Of a DNA stretch of 32,878 nt, positions 1 through 7,254 are shown in pieces (position 1 is the stretch's first letter; every line of letters starts with the position of its first letter). The DNA comes from Spirosoma sp. (lineage in GTDB: Bacteria; Bacteroidota; Bacteroidia; Cytophagales; Spirosomataceae): contig NZ_JAPLET010000002.1 of NCBI RefSeq assembly GCF_026391055.1, positions 1 to 32,878 of the forward strand. Direction: 5' to 3'. The position numbers were made by a program, and so were the translations under genes. The notes beneath the pieces are model-generated. The model was given only the letters and a program-made list of their open reading frames with translations, ran no database searches and had not been told where the DNA came from.

Positions 1-100
1 AAGCTTGGTCCAGGTTGAGCTTGCCAAGGTGAATTTGTTCCACCATTTGGCGCATGGTGAGTTCATGCTGTTGCATGGGTGATAGTCTGAGTTGATCCAT
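1..100 (-). CDS. Transposase N-terminus (IS3 OrfA-like), partial
   Basis: Reading leftward from an ATG at 100-98, 33 codons are open to the window edge. The peptide starts MDQLRLSPMQQHELTMRQ and continues with MVEQIHLGKLNLDQA. The stretch QMVEQIHLGKLNLDQA looks like the first helices of an IS3/IS150 OrfA helix-turn-helix, where a similar 'eei..G..s...AA' pattern precedes the recognition helix. The gene is cut by the window, so the catalytic DDE part is not visible. The start lies 17 bases inside the terminal repeat, a normal spacing for such an IS. Confidence 0.55.
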   Translation of the reverse strand, partial: MDQLRLSPMQQHELTMRQMVEQIHLGKLNLDQA

Positions 101-116
101 AAGTTAACCAGTTTGT

Positions 117-141
117 GGTCAACTTTTTTCAGGACAAGTCA
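117..141. repeat. IS terminal inverted repeat (left copy)
   Basis: This 25-base repeat matches 32738-32762 in inverted orientation at about 20 of 25 positions. The shared core is GTCCTGAAAA followed two bases later by GTTGACC. Bases after 141 (gaa) and before 32738 (tct) do not form a target duplication, so the two ends probably do not flank one simple insertion. Confidence 0.6.
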
Positions 142-168
142 GAACGATCCTTCGTACAATCGGGAGCC
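141..168 (+). repeat. Degenerate intergenic repeat, copy 1
   Basis: This stretch, abutting the IS end, reads GAACGATCCTTCGT, five variable bases, then CGGGAGCC. A second copy at 3125-3153 reads GAACGCTCCTTCGT, CTTAAG, CGGGAGCC. About 22 of 27 positions agree. Neither copy lies in a convincing gene. Copy 1 is followed at 173 by a 21-codon open frame that I do not consider a supported gene. Confidence 0.45.
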
Positions 169-304
169 AAAACATGACCACTCTTCCGTCTCAAGTAGGA
201 GCGTTTGAAGAGACGGGCATACATGAGTATTTAGTTTAAGTACAAAACTTCAGGCTAAATACTGTTCCTGAAAACGCCCGTGGCTAGTGCACACCCTCAA
301 GTGA

Positions 305-541
305 TTACCTTTTAAACCATTCCTTAATGGTTTTAGGATGCGTTGTCCGGTAGCTGTAAACTAGGCCCAATATCACATTGACAACAAGGCCAATGAGCCA
401 GCCGGCTAGGCGACCATGAGCATGAGTAGCAAATGTCCCCATAAAGATAGTCCACCCCCAAATAAGGACCATACTGAGGGTCAGCAGTAGTTTAGTGATT
501 TTGGCCATCGACTTGGTGAAGGTTAATACAACAGTTTTCAC
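305..541 (-). CDS. Small membrane protein of unknown function
   Basis: The frame gives 78 residues with a GTG start at 541. An ATG twelve codons in (508-506, starting MAKITKLLL) is an equally good start. Two hydrophobic segments are visible, about residues 15-38 (ITKLLLTLSMVLIWGWTIFM) and 46-62 (WLIGLVVNVILGLVYSY), followed by a basic tail ending KEWFKR. This is the pattern of a two-pass inner-membrane protein. I recognise no family. There is no clear ribosome-binding site and no obvious operon partner, and the gene stands alone between the IS end and an intergenic stretch. Confidence 0.5.
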   Translation of the reverse strand: MKTVVLTFTKSMAKITKLLLTLSMVLIWGWTIFMGTFATHAHGRLAGWLIGLVVNVILGLVYSYRTTHPKTIKEWFKR

Positions 542-678
542 TGGCCCAGCCTGGCGAAACGTATTTTGACAGCCTACTGAGCCTCATGGTGAAGCATCCG
601 AAAGGTAGGGTACTTACAACGTAAAGATAATGGTTTGGCTGAGCGTTGACCATTTTCCTAATCAGAAGCTGCCAGCAC

Positions 679-718
679 TTCGTCTCACATAAACGGTTCG
701 GTTTGTTTCTGAGACGAA
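679..718. other. Perfect 9-bp inverted repeat (hairpin)
   Basis: TTCGTCTCA at 679-687 pairs exactly with TGAGACGAA at 710-718; inside the loop AAAC and GTTT can pair around TTCG. There is no T-run, so it is not an ordinary terminator. The CGTCTC half-site recurs at 186-192 (paired with GAGACGG at 210-216), so it may belong to a repeat family. It sits in the gene-free stretch 542-933, which otherwise shows nothing I can name. Confidence 0.45.
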
Positions 719-933
719 ACCAAGACTACGGATTGCCCACTCATTCAGGCAAGATACTCGTGGCTATTGACGGGTTCTAAAACCTACCTGCGTAGCCTAT
801 TAGTAACCAAAAGAGACCTAAAATGGGCTGTTCATCGAAATAAATTAAGTATAAGCCCGATTAGTAAACACATTTGTGTCGTTACATCGAATACGCCTAG
901 GTAGTGAACCACCAGCTTATTGATTCGTGAACC

Positions 934-1479
934 ATGAAACTCAACGACGAAGAACTCATCCGCCAGCATCGCACCAGCAGCCCCACCGTCTGCTTCGAGA
1001 CCCTCTACAACCGCTACGTCGACAAAGTCTACCGGCGGTGTCTGTCAATCACCAAAGACCCCGAGAAAGCCCAGGACTTCACCCACGATATCTTCATCCG
1101 CACCTTCGAGCGGCTGGATCGCTTTGAGGAAAAGTCTACTTTTTCCACCTGGCTTTACTCGATCTCCTTCAACTATTGCATGGACCAGCTCAAAGGAGCC
1201 AAGCGGTTGCCGATGGCAAGTCTGAACGAGCACGAGACTCATCAGCTAGCGGATGCTTTGGAGGAGACGCCCCTGGAGGAACGTCTGCAGCTGCTGACGC
1301 AGACGCTGCATCAGCTCACGGCTCAGGAAGCGGATCTGCTCCGGATGAAGTACCAACAGGGCCTGCGCATCCAGCAGATCGCCACCCAGCTGGGCTTGAC
1401 CGAAAGTGCGGTTAAGATGCAGCTAAAGCGATCCCGGCGGAAGGCCTATCGGTATTATGAACGGGTGGACAAGAAGTAA
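934..1479 (+). CDS. RNA polymerase sigma factor, ECF (sigma-70 group 4)
   Basis: The protein has 181 residues, the usual length for an ECF sigma factor. Sigma region 2 spans about residues 20-90: CFETLYNRYVDKVYRRC, then FTHDIFIRTFERLDRF (core binding) and STFSTWLYSISFNYCMDQL (-10 recognition). After a polar linker, region 4 at about 115-172 has a helix-turn-helix IQQIATQLGLTESAVKMQL followed by a basic KRSRRKAYR end. The ATG at 934 is chosen because the sequence from there matches the family start. Most ECF genes sit beside an anti-sigma gene; none is seen here, so it is an orphan whose stimulus and targets are unknown. The family call is firm; the role in this element is not known. Confidence 0.93.
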   Translation: MKLNDEELIRQHRTSSPTVCFETLYNRYVDKVYRRCLSITKDPEKAQDFTHDIFIRTFERLDRFEEKSTFSTWLYSISFNYCMDQLKGAKRLPMASLNEHETHQLADALEETPLEERLQLLTQTLHQLTAQEADLLRMKYQQGLRIQQIATQLGLTESAVKMQLKRSRRKAYRYYERVDKK

Positions 1480-2180
1480 GGGGTACCCGAGACCGGCTTC
1501 CATGCGTTTTATGAACCCGTTTAGTTTCACCCTACCGGGCTAGCTCAGGAAGAGGTTTCGCCCGCCATCTGGCTGTCGGCCATCGGTTGGCATCTACCTA
1601 GCGCTCAGCTAAGGCTGTATCCTCGATGAGGTCGTATCAAGCTAGTTGCAGGTGCTGGTGGATGTACTGCTCAAAAACGATAGACGAATTGGTTTCCCCT
1701 TGACTGACGGCGAGGCGGGTCAATCACAGGAAAAACCCTCCATAAAGAGCATGCGCCGGGGTAATTCTGCCAGCTTGACCAGAGTGACGGATTCAACTTA
1801 ACTCAGGAGAATTAATTGCGCTGGTCTTAGGAAGGATAGGTAGGCCAGGTAGCGGATACCTGCCAGCTACCTGGGTGCAGCAGTGCACACTAAGCTGCTG
1901 AAACTTGCCAGGAAGAGTTAGGCAGGTGTACGGCAATGGACCGGATTTGAGCAAGCAGAGTGTGACGCCATGCGGTCGGTTCATTTTAGATTACTATAAA
2001 CAGCTAGAAAGGACCAGGTGTAGGTAAATAGGGCGTAAGAAGCGGCCCTACTACTTCAGTAAAATGCAGCTAATAAGCTACACTGACCCTAAGTCCTGAC
2101 AGGCTAAGACGTCTAAACGAACAGAAAGCTACGAACCAGCCAGCGTCCAGCCTACAAGTCAACGTCTTAAGGTGCTTGAA
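1480..2180. other. About 700 bases without a convincing gene
   Basis: I see no supported gene, RNA or terminator here. On the minus strand near 1650-1720 a short frame encodes a protein-like tail (GETNSSIVFEQYIHQHLQLA) directly behind an in-frame stop. This could be the remnant of a decayed gene, but it is too short to name. Confidence 0.4.
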
Positions 2181-2450
2181 TCAGCTTACTTGGTTAAAGT
2201 TCATTGCTTTCACTCTCCCAAGCATCGTTGCGACCGCCACTTCATGACAAGGCTTTTCAGCCTCGGTTAGCCGCCAATGGAATGCGCCCTTGCCCGCTTC
2301 GAATACACCAATCAGCAGCAACTTCAAGGTGTCCGTTAAAAACTCAATTCGATGGAAGGTGTATGCTAAGTCCTGAGTTGCCGTCAAAAAGTACGCCACC
2401 TCTCGTGCGTAAAGGATGTAAAAGGTAGGGGCGCAGAGTGAGTTAGTCAT
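2181..2450 (-). CDS. Possible small protein of unknown function
   Basis: An 89-codon minus-strand frame runs from ATG (MTNSLCAPTFYILYAREVA) to a stop at 2181. Composition is protein-like, with a mixed hydrophobic/charged pattern and a charged second half (WRLTEAEKPCHEVAVATMLG), but I recognise no family. There is no ribosome-binding site or operon partner. A 74-codon frame on the opposite strand overlaps it. It may be a real gene, a gene remnant or a chance frame; the neighbouring gene-poor DNA argues for caution. Confidence 0.3.
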   Translation of the reverse strand: MTNSLCAPTFYILYAREVAYFLTATQDLAYTFHRIEFLTDTLKLLLIGVFEAGKGAFHWRLTEAEKPCHEVAVATMLGRVKAMNFNQVS

Positions 2451-2763
2451 TCACGTTGAGGGATGAACAAGCGTATGGGTTGCTAAACGCTTGCTTAACG
2501 ATGGAGAGAAGGAAATGCTACTGCTGGCCTGATGTGACCGACTCACGAGTGAGAGGCTCCCCGTGGCTGGGAAATAGTTTTTCGACAACCACCTGATGAT
2601 AACCCTGGTCGATTGCCGGCACATGCCAATAAAAAAGATCGTATCTCAAACTAAAATGATACTCGTAAGCGGTAAAGCAGATAGGATTTATAATACATCA
2701 AGTAACACCTGGCTAACTTATTATTTCTTCCAGTTCGCACCTGACATGACCAGCCGCCTGGGG

Positions 2764-2943
2764 CTAGTTCAGGCCGCGCTGACTAGCCATCTCTACTAAG
2801 GCTTGATGGGTGGCACTTAGACTGAGCGCATCGATAGCCTGATTAAGGGTGCCTACCTGCTGACCTGGGGTAAGTTTTAAGCGTTTGGCTATTGCGGCAT
2901 GTACATCCAGGGCGATGTGGTCATAATAAACGGTGATGAGCAT
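2764..2943 (-). CDS. Possible 59-residue protein of unknown function
   Basis: A short frame starts at ATG 2943-2941 and ends with TAG at 2764. The peptide begins MLITVYYDHIALDVHAAIA, continues with KRLKLTPGQQVGTLNQAIDA, and ends MASQRGLN. It has an alternating helical pattern and a balanced composition, better than neighbouring frames. No family is recognised. It has no visible Shine-Dalgarno site, which is normal in Bacteroidota. It could be a remnant of a larger gene. Confidence 0.4.
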   Translation of the reverse strand: MLITVYYDHIALDVHAAIAKRLKLTPGQQVGTLNQAIDALSLSATHQALVEMASQRGLN

Positions 2944-3049
2944 ACAGAAGACGGGTAACTGATGTCATATTTAGACAGGGCCCGGACCCATTTGTCACTC
3001 GTGTTTCAGGTAGCCAACGTCACTGGTATGACTAAGGGTGGAAGCGTTT

Positions 3050-3111
3050 AAAAAAGGTACATAAACCGTCACGACGCGAAAATTTCGAGTCTCAAACAAA
3101 CGCCCAATTGC
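3050..3111 (+). repeat. Degenerate intergenic repeat, shorter copy
   Basis: It starts AAAAAAGGTAC and ends AAACGCCCAATT, with AAATTT and GTCTC between. 5450-5556 has the same two ends and the same AAATTT/GTCTC block, but about 45 extra bases in the middle. Both lie between genes. The pair looks like two decayed copies of one element. Confidence 0.4.
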
Positions 3112-3124
3112 TGAAGCAGATACA

Positions 3125-3153
3125 TGAACGCTCCTTCGTCTTAAGCGGGAGCC
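3125..3153 (+). repeat. Degenerate intergenic repeat, copy 2 (hairpin plus T-run)
   Basis: Second copy of the 141-168 repeat. GCTCC and GGAGC can form a 5-bp stem, and TTTTTT follows at 3154-3159, so it might terminate plus-strand transcription, though no clear plus-strand gene lies directly upstream. Confidence 0.4.
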
Positions 3154-3279
3154 TTTTTTGAGCCATCTAGTACCGGTTAACTTCAGTTGGTAGTATACGG
3201 CCTAAAGCATTCTAGTCAACGATAACCATTTAAACAGAAATGACTAGATGATCAATATAGTAGATAGCTTTTTTTTAGG

Positions 3280-3287
3280 TACTTTTG
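3280..3287 (+). promoter_or_regulatory. Candidate Bacteroidota -7 box (TACTTTTG)
   Basis: TACTTTTG matches the Bacteroidota -7 consensus TAnnTTTG. No clear -33 TTTG is seen upstream, only a T-rich run. It would give the histidine kinase a leader of about 145 bases. Confidence 0.35.
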
Positions 3288-3437
3288 ACCAGTAATAAAT
3301 AGACTACCCCCGTTAAAAAAATCTTACCTCACTCCAGAACGTATAATCATATGCGTCCATGAAGCAATCGGTTGTCTCATCGACCCATGCTACCAAATCA
3401 AGTAACCCGTGCAACTACATCCTAATACCGATCGGCT

Positions 3438-5360
3438 ATGTTCAGTCCACCCGATGTAAAGCTACTGACGTCCGTACTCGACAACTATCCTGAACCGATC
3501 GTGTTGCATACCCCCGTATTTGGATCAGAAGCTAGTGATACAATTGTCGATTTCATCCTGCTCTATTTCAATGACGCTGCCAGGCAACAGGCTAATCTAC
3601 CCTATGCACTCATGAAAGGGCAAAAAGTTAGCGAGCTGACAGGCTATAGCCAGGAAGGAAGAAAACAGCTTACCCAGCAATTAATCCAGGTTTACACCAC
3701 CGGTAATGATCTACAAACCACTTATTATAATGAATTGCTTGACATTCATTTTGAGGTACTCCGTCGCAAAATAGACGGAGCTATCCTCTCCATTACCAGG
3801 AATGTGAATGCCGAAATGAAAGAACGACTGGAAAAACAACAGCAACAGACGTTTGTAAACCTCATACTCACTAATTCCCTGAATGGCTGGTTCGTCTTGG
3901 AGGCGGTGTTGGATGAGAAGCAAGAAGTGATCGACTTCCTCTTCACCCGGGTTAATACTACATTCTTACAGCTCAGTGGCCTTTCCCAGGAGCAAGTGAT
4001 TGGCAAGCGTTTTTTGATCCTGTTTCCAGCCACAAAGGATAACGGTTCCTTTGAGCGCAACAAGCAGGTGTATCAGACGGGCATCGCTCAACGAAGCCAA
4101 TCGCATTACACCACCGACCGTTCGGATGCCTGGTACGACAGCGTTGTGGCCAAGATGGGTGAGCGTTCGCTGCTGGTAACGTTTGCTGATGTGACCGAGC
4201 TTCACACAAAAGCCAGAGAGCTTGAAAACAAGAATTACATTTTGGATAACATCTTCACACACTCGATGAATGGGATTTCATTTGGCCAGGTTATCCGCAA
4301 TCAAGCAGGCAGGATCATTGATGGGAAGCCCATCATGGCCAACAAGGCCGCTATCCAACTCGTTGGCATTCCCGAGGAGCTCTATTTCGGCAAAACATCG
4401 GTTGAACTGGAGCCCAATATTTTAAACACCCCCTATTTTCAGAAAATTATCCACACCATGGATACGGGTGAACCTTCCCTGGTCGAATACCAACTCGAGT
4501 CGACCGGACGCTGGATCGAGATCTCACTCTCCCGCATGGACAGCGATCACCTGATTATCATTTTCACCGACGTGACGGACATAAAAGCGATTGAGCTACA
4601 AAAAGAACAGCTGATTGACGAACTGAAACGAACCAATGCGGCCCTCGAAAATTTTACCAGAGCGGCCTCCCACGACCTGCAGGAGCCCCTGCGCAAAATT
4701 ATGGCCTTTGGCAATATGCTTATCCAGGACTATGGTCCGGTGCTGGGCCCCGGCCTGCCGATCCTGCAACGGATGCAGTCGGCCACCCAGCGCATGCAAG
4801 CGCTGATTACCGGTTTGCTAAACTTATCCCGCTACTCGCAAGCCCGCGACATCCGGCGTGAGCCGATCGACCTGAGTGTGCTGGTTGGCCAAGTGTTGTC
4901 GGATCTGGACCTGACGGTTAAAGAGAAGCAAGCGGTGGTGGTGGTTGAACCCTTACCCACCCTGCAGGGGGATGCCTTACTCCTGCGGCAGGTGTTTCAG
5001 AACTTGCTCACCAATGCGCTAAAATTCGTGAAACCCGGCCAGCCGCCCAGGATACAGATAACGAGTGAGCAAAAAAAAGGGGACGACTTACCCCTTGAAC
5101 TTCACCTATCCCGGTTGTCCACCCAGTTCTACTGGCAAATTACCGTGAGTGACCAGGGAATCGGCTTTGGGAGTGCTTACCGGGAGAGAATTTTCGGCGC
5201 TTTCGAGCGGTTGCATGGGCGCAGCAGTCCCTACGCTGGAACGGGGATTGGTCTGGCCATTGTGCGTCAGGTGATGGACAACCATCAGGGGGCCGTCACG
5301 GCCCACAGCCAGCCTGGTGAAGGGGCTCAGTTCACCCTCTATTTCCCAGTCGTAGCCTGA
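3438..5360 (+). CDS. Soluble PAS-domain sensor histidine kinase
   Basis: The protein has 640 residues. Three PAS-like modules can be read: about 10-125 (ending ILSITRNVNAE), 140-255 (NSLNGWFVLE ... VTFADVTEL) and 265-385 (HSMNGISFGQV ... IIFTDVTDIK). The dimerisation/phosphoacceptor domain has the H-box ASHDLQEPLRKI with the phosphorylated His near 412. The ATPase domain has the N box QNLLTNALKF (about 522), G1 DQGIGF (572) and G2 GTGIGLAIV (about 601). No membrane segment or signal peptide is visible, so it should sense a cytoplasmic signal. It autophosphorylates on His and would pass the phosphate to a response regulator; none is encoded nearby, so it is an orphan. The catalytic motifs look intact. 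A hairpin follows the stop. Confidence 0.95.
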   Translation: MFSPPDVKLLTSVLDNYPEPIVLHTPVFGSEASDTIVDFILLYFNDAARQQANLPYALMKGQKVSELTGYSQEGRKQLTQQLIQVYTTGNDLQTTYYNELLDIHFEVLRRKIDGAILSITRNVNAEMKERLEKQQQQTFVNLILTNSLNGWFVLEAVLDEKQEVIDFLFTRVNTTFLQLSGLSQEQVIGKRFLILFPATKDNGSFERNKQVYQTGIAQRSQSHYTTDRSDAWYDSVVAKMGERSLLVTFADVTELHTKARELENKNYILDNIFTHSMNGISFGQVIRNQAGRIIDGKPIMANKAAIQLVGIPEELYFGKTSVELEPNILNTPYFQKIIHTMDTGEPSLVEYQLESTGRWIEISLSRMDSDHLIIIFTDVTDIKAIELQKEQLIDELKRTNAALENFTRAASHDLQEPLRKIMAFGNMLIQDYGPVLGPGLPILQRMQSATQRMQALITGLLNLSRYSQARDIRREPIDLSVLVGQVLSDLDLTVKEKQAVVVVEPLPTLQGDALLLRQVFQNLLTNALKFVKPGQPPRIQITSEQKKGDDLPLELHLSRLSTQFYWQITVSDQGIGFGSAYRERIFGAFERLHGRSSPYAGTGIGLAIVRQVMDNHQGAVTAHSQPGEGAQFTLYFPVVA

Positions 5361-5408
5361 TTGGCTGAGTCGTTAGGCCACCCATTGTCCAGCCCTTTTA
5401 GGCGTTCA

Positions 5409-5437
5409 TAAAGCCAGTCAATACTAAACTGGCTTTA
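5409..5437. terminator. Hairpin downstream of the histidine kinase
   Basis: TAAAGCCAGT (5409-5418) pairs exactly with ACTGGCTTTA (5428-5437) around a nine-base loop, 48 bases after the kinase stop. There is no long T-run after the stem, so termination is likely but not certain. Confidence 0.5.
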
Positions 5438-5904
5438 GGGGTAGGTTACTAAAAAGGTACCCAAACGACAATTTGTCTCGGAGTTGCGTATGACTTGCGT
5501 CAGGCCGCTGGAGCGGTCACAACCCGTAAATTTGTGTCTCGTAAAAACGCCCAATTAACGCGACAGTTGCCGAAATTAAACCGACCTACCTAATCTTGCC
5601 TCTGCTCAATCTCAAATTGCTATCTCACAAATCAACGTATCATCTCTAATGATGGACGTGAGTTTGTGAGACTGATTTTTAAGCTATTTGAAAAATTATT
5701 AGGATGCTCAATGGAGTATTTTTTCAGAGCTATCCGATTCCCATAGAAAGTGTTGCATGATATAAACGCAGATACAGTAGGGAGCAGGGGTCTACTTTAT
5801 AATTAGGTTCGCATGTTGCCAACACTTGACAAATAATACACTTTACTATACCTTTCGACTAAATAGACTTAAATCCGGTTGACGGGTAGAAAGGAGTGTG
5901 AGCG
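5438..5904. other. Gene-free stretch with a repeat copy and a promoter-like site
   Basis: About 465 bases without a supported gene. 5450-5556 is the longer copy of the 3050-3111 repeat. Near the right end, TTGACA (5826-5831) and TATACC (5847-5852), 15 bases apart, resemble a classical sigma-70 promoter. The overlapping TACCTTTC is one base off the Bacteroidota -7 box. Either could drive the small gene at 5905. Confidence 0.4.
5450..5556 (+). repeat. Degenerate intergenic repeat, longer copy
   Basis: It shares the ends TAAAAAGGTAC and AAACGCCCAATT, plus the inner AAATTTG.GTCTC block, with 3050-3111. It contains about 45 additional bases in the middle, so one copy lost or gained a segment. Confidence 0.4.
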
Positions 5905-6045
5905 ATGGTAATTGGATTCGTAGTTTTCTTCCTGTTTTTCTTCATTCGTGGCTTTGTGCAGCAGCGGCAACGACAGCGTGTTGACAAGCTGCAACGTGAT
6001 ATTGACCAGATGAGTCAGCGATTGCGTCAACAAGAACGTCGGTAA
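5905..6045 (+). CDS. 46-residue membrane-anchored coiled-coil protein
   Basis: A short frame with an unusually clear ribosome-binding site: AAGGAG at 5891-5896, eight bases before the ATG. Residues 1-15 (MVIGFVVFFLFFFIR) form one membrane segment. The rest is highly charged and Gln/Arg-rich with heptad-like spacing (VDKLQRDIDQMSQRLRQQ), predicting a single-pass anchor with a short cytoplasmic coiled coil. Function is unknown. It ends 18 bases before a perfect bidirectional terminator shared with the convergent tra operon, so it is its own transcription unit. The good start signal, upstream promoter-like site and terminator make it more credible than its length suggests. Confidence 0.7.
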   Translation: MVIGFVVFFLFFFIRGFVQQRQRQRVDKLQRDIDQMSQRLRQQERR

Positions 6046-6062
6046 AGAATAGAAGAAATGCA

Positions 6063-6089
6063 AAAAGCTCCGTCACAAGCGGAGCTTTT
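6063..6089. terminator. Bidirectional intrinsic terminator
   Basis: AAAAGCTCCG (6063-6072) and CGGAGCTTTT (6080-6089) are perfectly complementary around a seven-base loop, with A- and T-tracts on either side. It separates the rightward 46-residue gene from the leftward tra operon and should stop both transcripts. Confidence 0.85.
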
Positions 6090-6109
6090 CTGTTTGAAAT
6101 ATAGCACAG

Positions 6110-7237
6110 TTATAATGGCCGGGCCTTCATGATGTCCTTGTTCTGTACCTGAAACGCTAGTTCTCGGCCGCCGTTCTGTTCGCCAATCACAATCAACAAC
6201 TGCTTGTTGCCCGGGATAGTAAACCGCTGAAAGGCATATACTCGCTCAATTTTTTGGTGTCCTCGTACTGTTGTAATCGCTTCATTATGCACATAGATTG
6301 GCCGTAGCTCAATTTCCTGTCGGGAAGTCAATTTTGCCGTTTTGCCATCTACGATGAAGTACCGCACGTAATCGATGTCGTAGTTTAGGTTCGATTCGTT
6401 CTCAATGGCCAGCCGGTAGTAAAGTACGTTATCTTTCACATATAGACCACGCAAACGAGCCTCCATCTTGTTGGCCTCAGTTCCCCGTTTTCCTCGGCTA
6501 CGATTCCGTAGTATACGATCACTGGCATAAACAATGTCTGACTGCGTTGCTTTCACCCCTGCGAACTGAATATTTCCTTCCTGGCCTTCGAGACCATTTA
6601 CAGATTGGGTGCGATCGTTTAAGTTAAGCTGACTGCCCTGGCTGCCCAGCTTCGTATTTCCAGACCCTGCCAGGTTGAGTGCCAGGACTGCTGGCGTTTC
6701 ATTGTAGTTAACCACAAAGCTGTAAAACTTGCCGTCGGTGGTCATTACTGAAAAGTTGGTTTCGTTGAAGCCGATTTGGGACGCTTTTACTTTCAGTACG
6801 TTCTCTACGTCAGCCGCTTTGTCGGCCATGATGCTGCGGCTTCCCAGGTCTACTGACCGCACGGCCGTTGGGAAGATGATCGATACCGTTTTGTTGTACG
6901 CCAAATCGACGTAGTACGAGTGGATTATGTGCTGGGGCTGTATAAGGGCTTCTGGAGAAGTGCGCGGAGCCCCTGAAGCCGATACCAGCTTATTCTCGGG
7001 TACGTTCACGGCAAACTTACTTTCAGCTCGAAGTGTGCTGTCTGGCTTACGAACAGTTCGTTGCTGAACCACCAGCACAGGGCTTTCAGGAATGGGAGAC
7101 CGGGCCGGTACGTCCCGCTTATTTGTCAATTTTGCGTACGTCCGCTTGATGTACGTTGATTTGCGTTGCGCCATAGCCGGACCCGATAGGATGAGAAGCG
7201 CGCTAACAGAAAAAATAAGTCGTTTCATAAAATTCAT
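6110..7237 (-). CDS. traN: Conjugative transposon protein TraN (DUF4138)
   Basis: The protein has 375 residues and is the last gene of the leftward transfer operon. A signal peptide is visible (MNFMKRLIFSVSALLILSG, cleavage after AMA near residue 23). The middle shows the TraN hallmark SYYVDLAYNKTVSIIFPTAV, followed by DLGSRSIMADKA and SFVVNYNETPAVLALNL. The C-terminal half has a beta-rich fold (LYYRLAIENESNLNYDIDYV). In the family this periplasmic protein is the VirB9/TrbG-like partner of TraM in the channel spanning the periplasm. It lies 17 bases after traM and should be co-translated with it. ATG codons 1 and 4 are both possible starts. No truncation is seen. Confidence 0.93.
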   Translation of the reverse strand: MNFMKRLIFSVSALLILSGPAMAQRKSTYIKRTYAKLTNKRDVPARSPIPESPVLVVQQRTVRKPDSTLRAESKFAVNVPENKLVSASGAPRTSPEALIQPQHIIHSYYVDLAYNKTVSIIFPTAVRSVDLGSRSIMADKAADVENVLKVKASQIGFNETNFSVMTTDGKFYSFVVNYNETPAVLALNLAGSGNTKLGSQGSQLNLNDRTQSVNGLEGQEGNIQFAGVKATQSDIVYASDRILRNRSRGKRGTEANKMEARLRGLYVKDNVLYYRLAIENESNLNYDIDYVRYFIVDGKTAKLTSRQEIELRPIYVHNEAITTVRGHQKIERVYAFQRFTIPGNKQLLIVIGEQNGGRELAFQVQNKDIMKARPL

Positions 7238-7254
7238 GAATTACCTCGCTAAGC

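Larger units (their letters stand above)
1..141 (-). mobile_element. IS3-like insertion sequence, upstream end, truncated by window edge
   Basis: This is the outer end of an insertion sequence whose transposase reads leftward out of the window. The element appears to stop at 141, where a 25-base terminal repeat (117-141) ends in TCA on the plus strand; read from outside it starts TGACTTGTCCTGAAAA and ends GTTGACC. A closely similar repeat (TGACCCGTCCTGAAAA...GTTGACC) lies at 32738-32762 in the opposite orientation, as expected for the left and right terminal repeats of one IS type. TG/CA ends and an OrfA-like helix-turn-helix fit the IS3 family. The family assignment is inference from these short pieces. 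Confidence 0.6.
2944..3437. other. Gene-free stretch with repeats and kinase promoter region
   Basis: No gene is supported in these roughly 490 bases. They hold two degenerate repeats (3050-3111 and 3125-3153; the second ends in a short stem plus six T and could act as a weak terminator) and a possible promoter for the histidine kinase at 3280-3287. Confidence 0.45.

Noticed and set aside
641..662. GAGCGTTGACCATTTTCCTAAT, resembling the inner part of the right IS end (about 18 of 22)
   Set aside because: The outer part of the terminal repeat is missing and no transposase codons follow, so a decayed IS remnant cannot be separated from chance.
1793..1984. A 63-codon minus-strand frame
   Set aside because: Low-order Pro/Leu/Cys-rich peptide with no start signal and no family resemblance.
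2596..2799. A 67-codon plus-strand frame
   Set aside because: It overlaps the better-looking minus-strand 59-residue frame, has no start signal and shows no family pattern.
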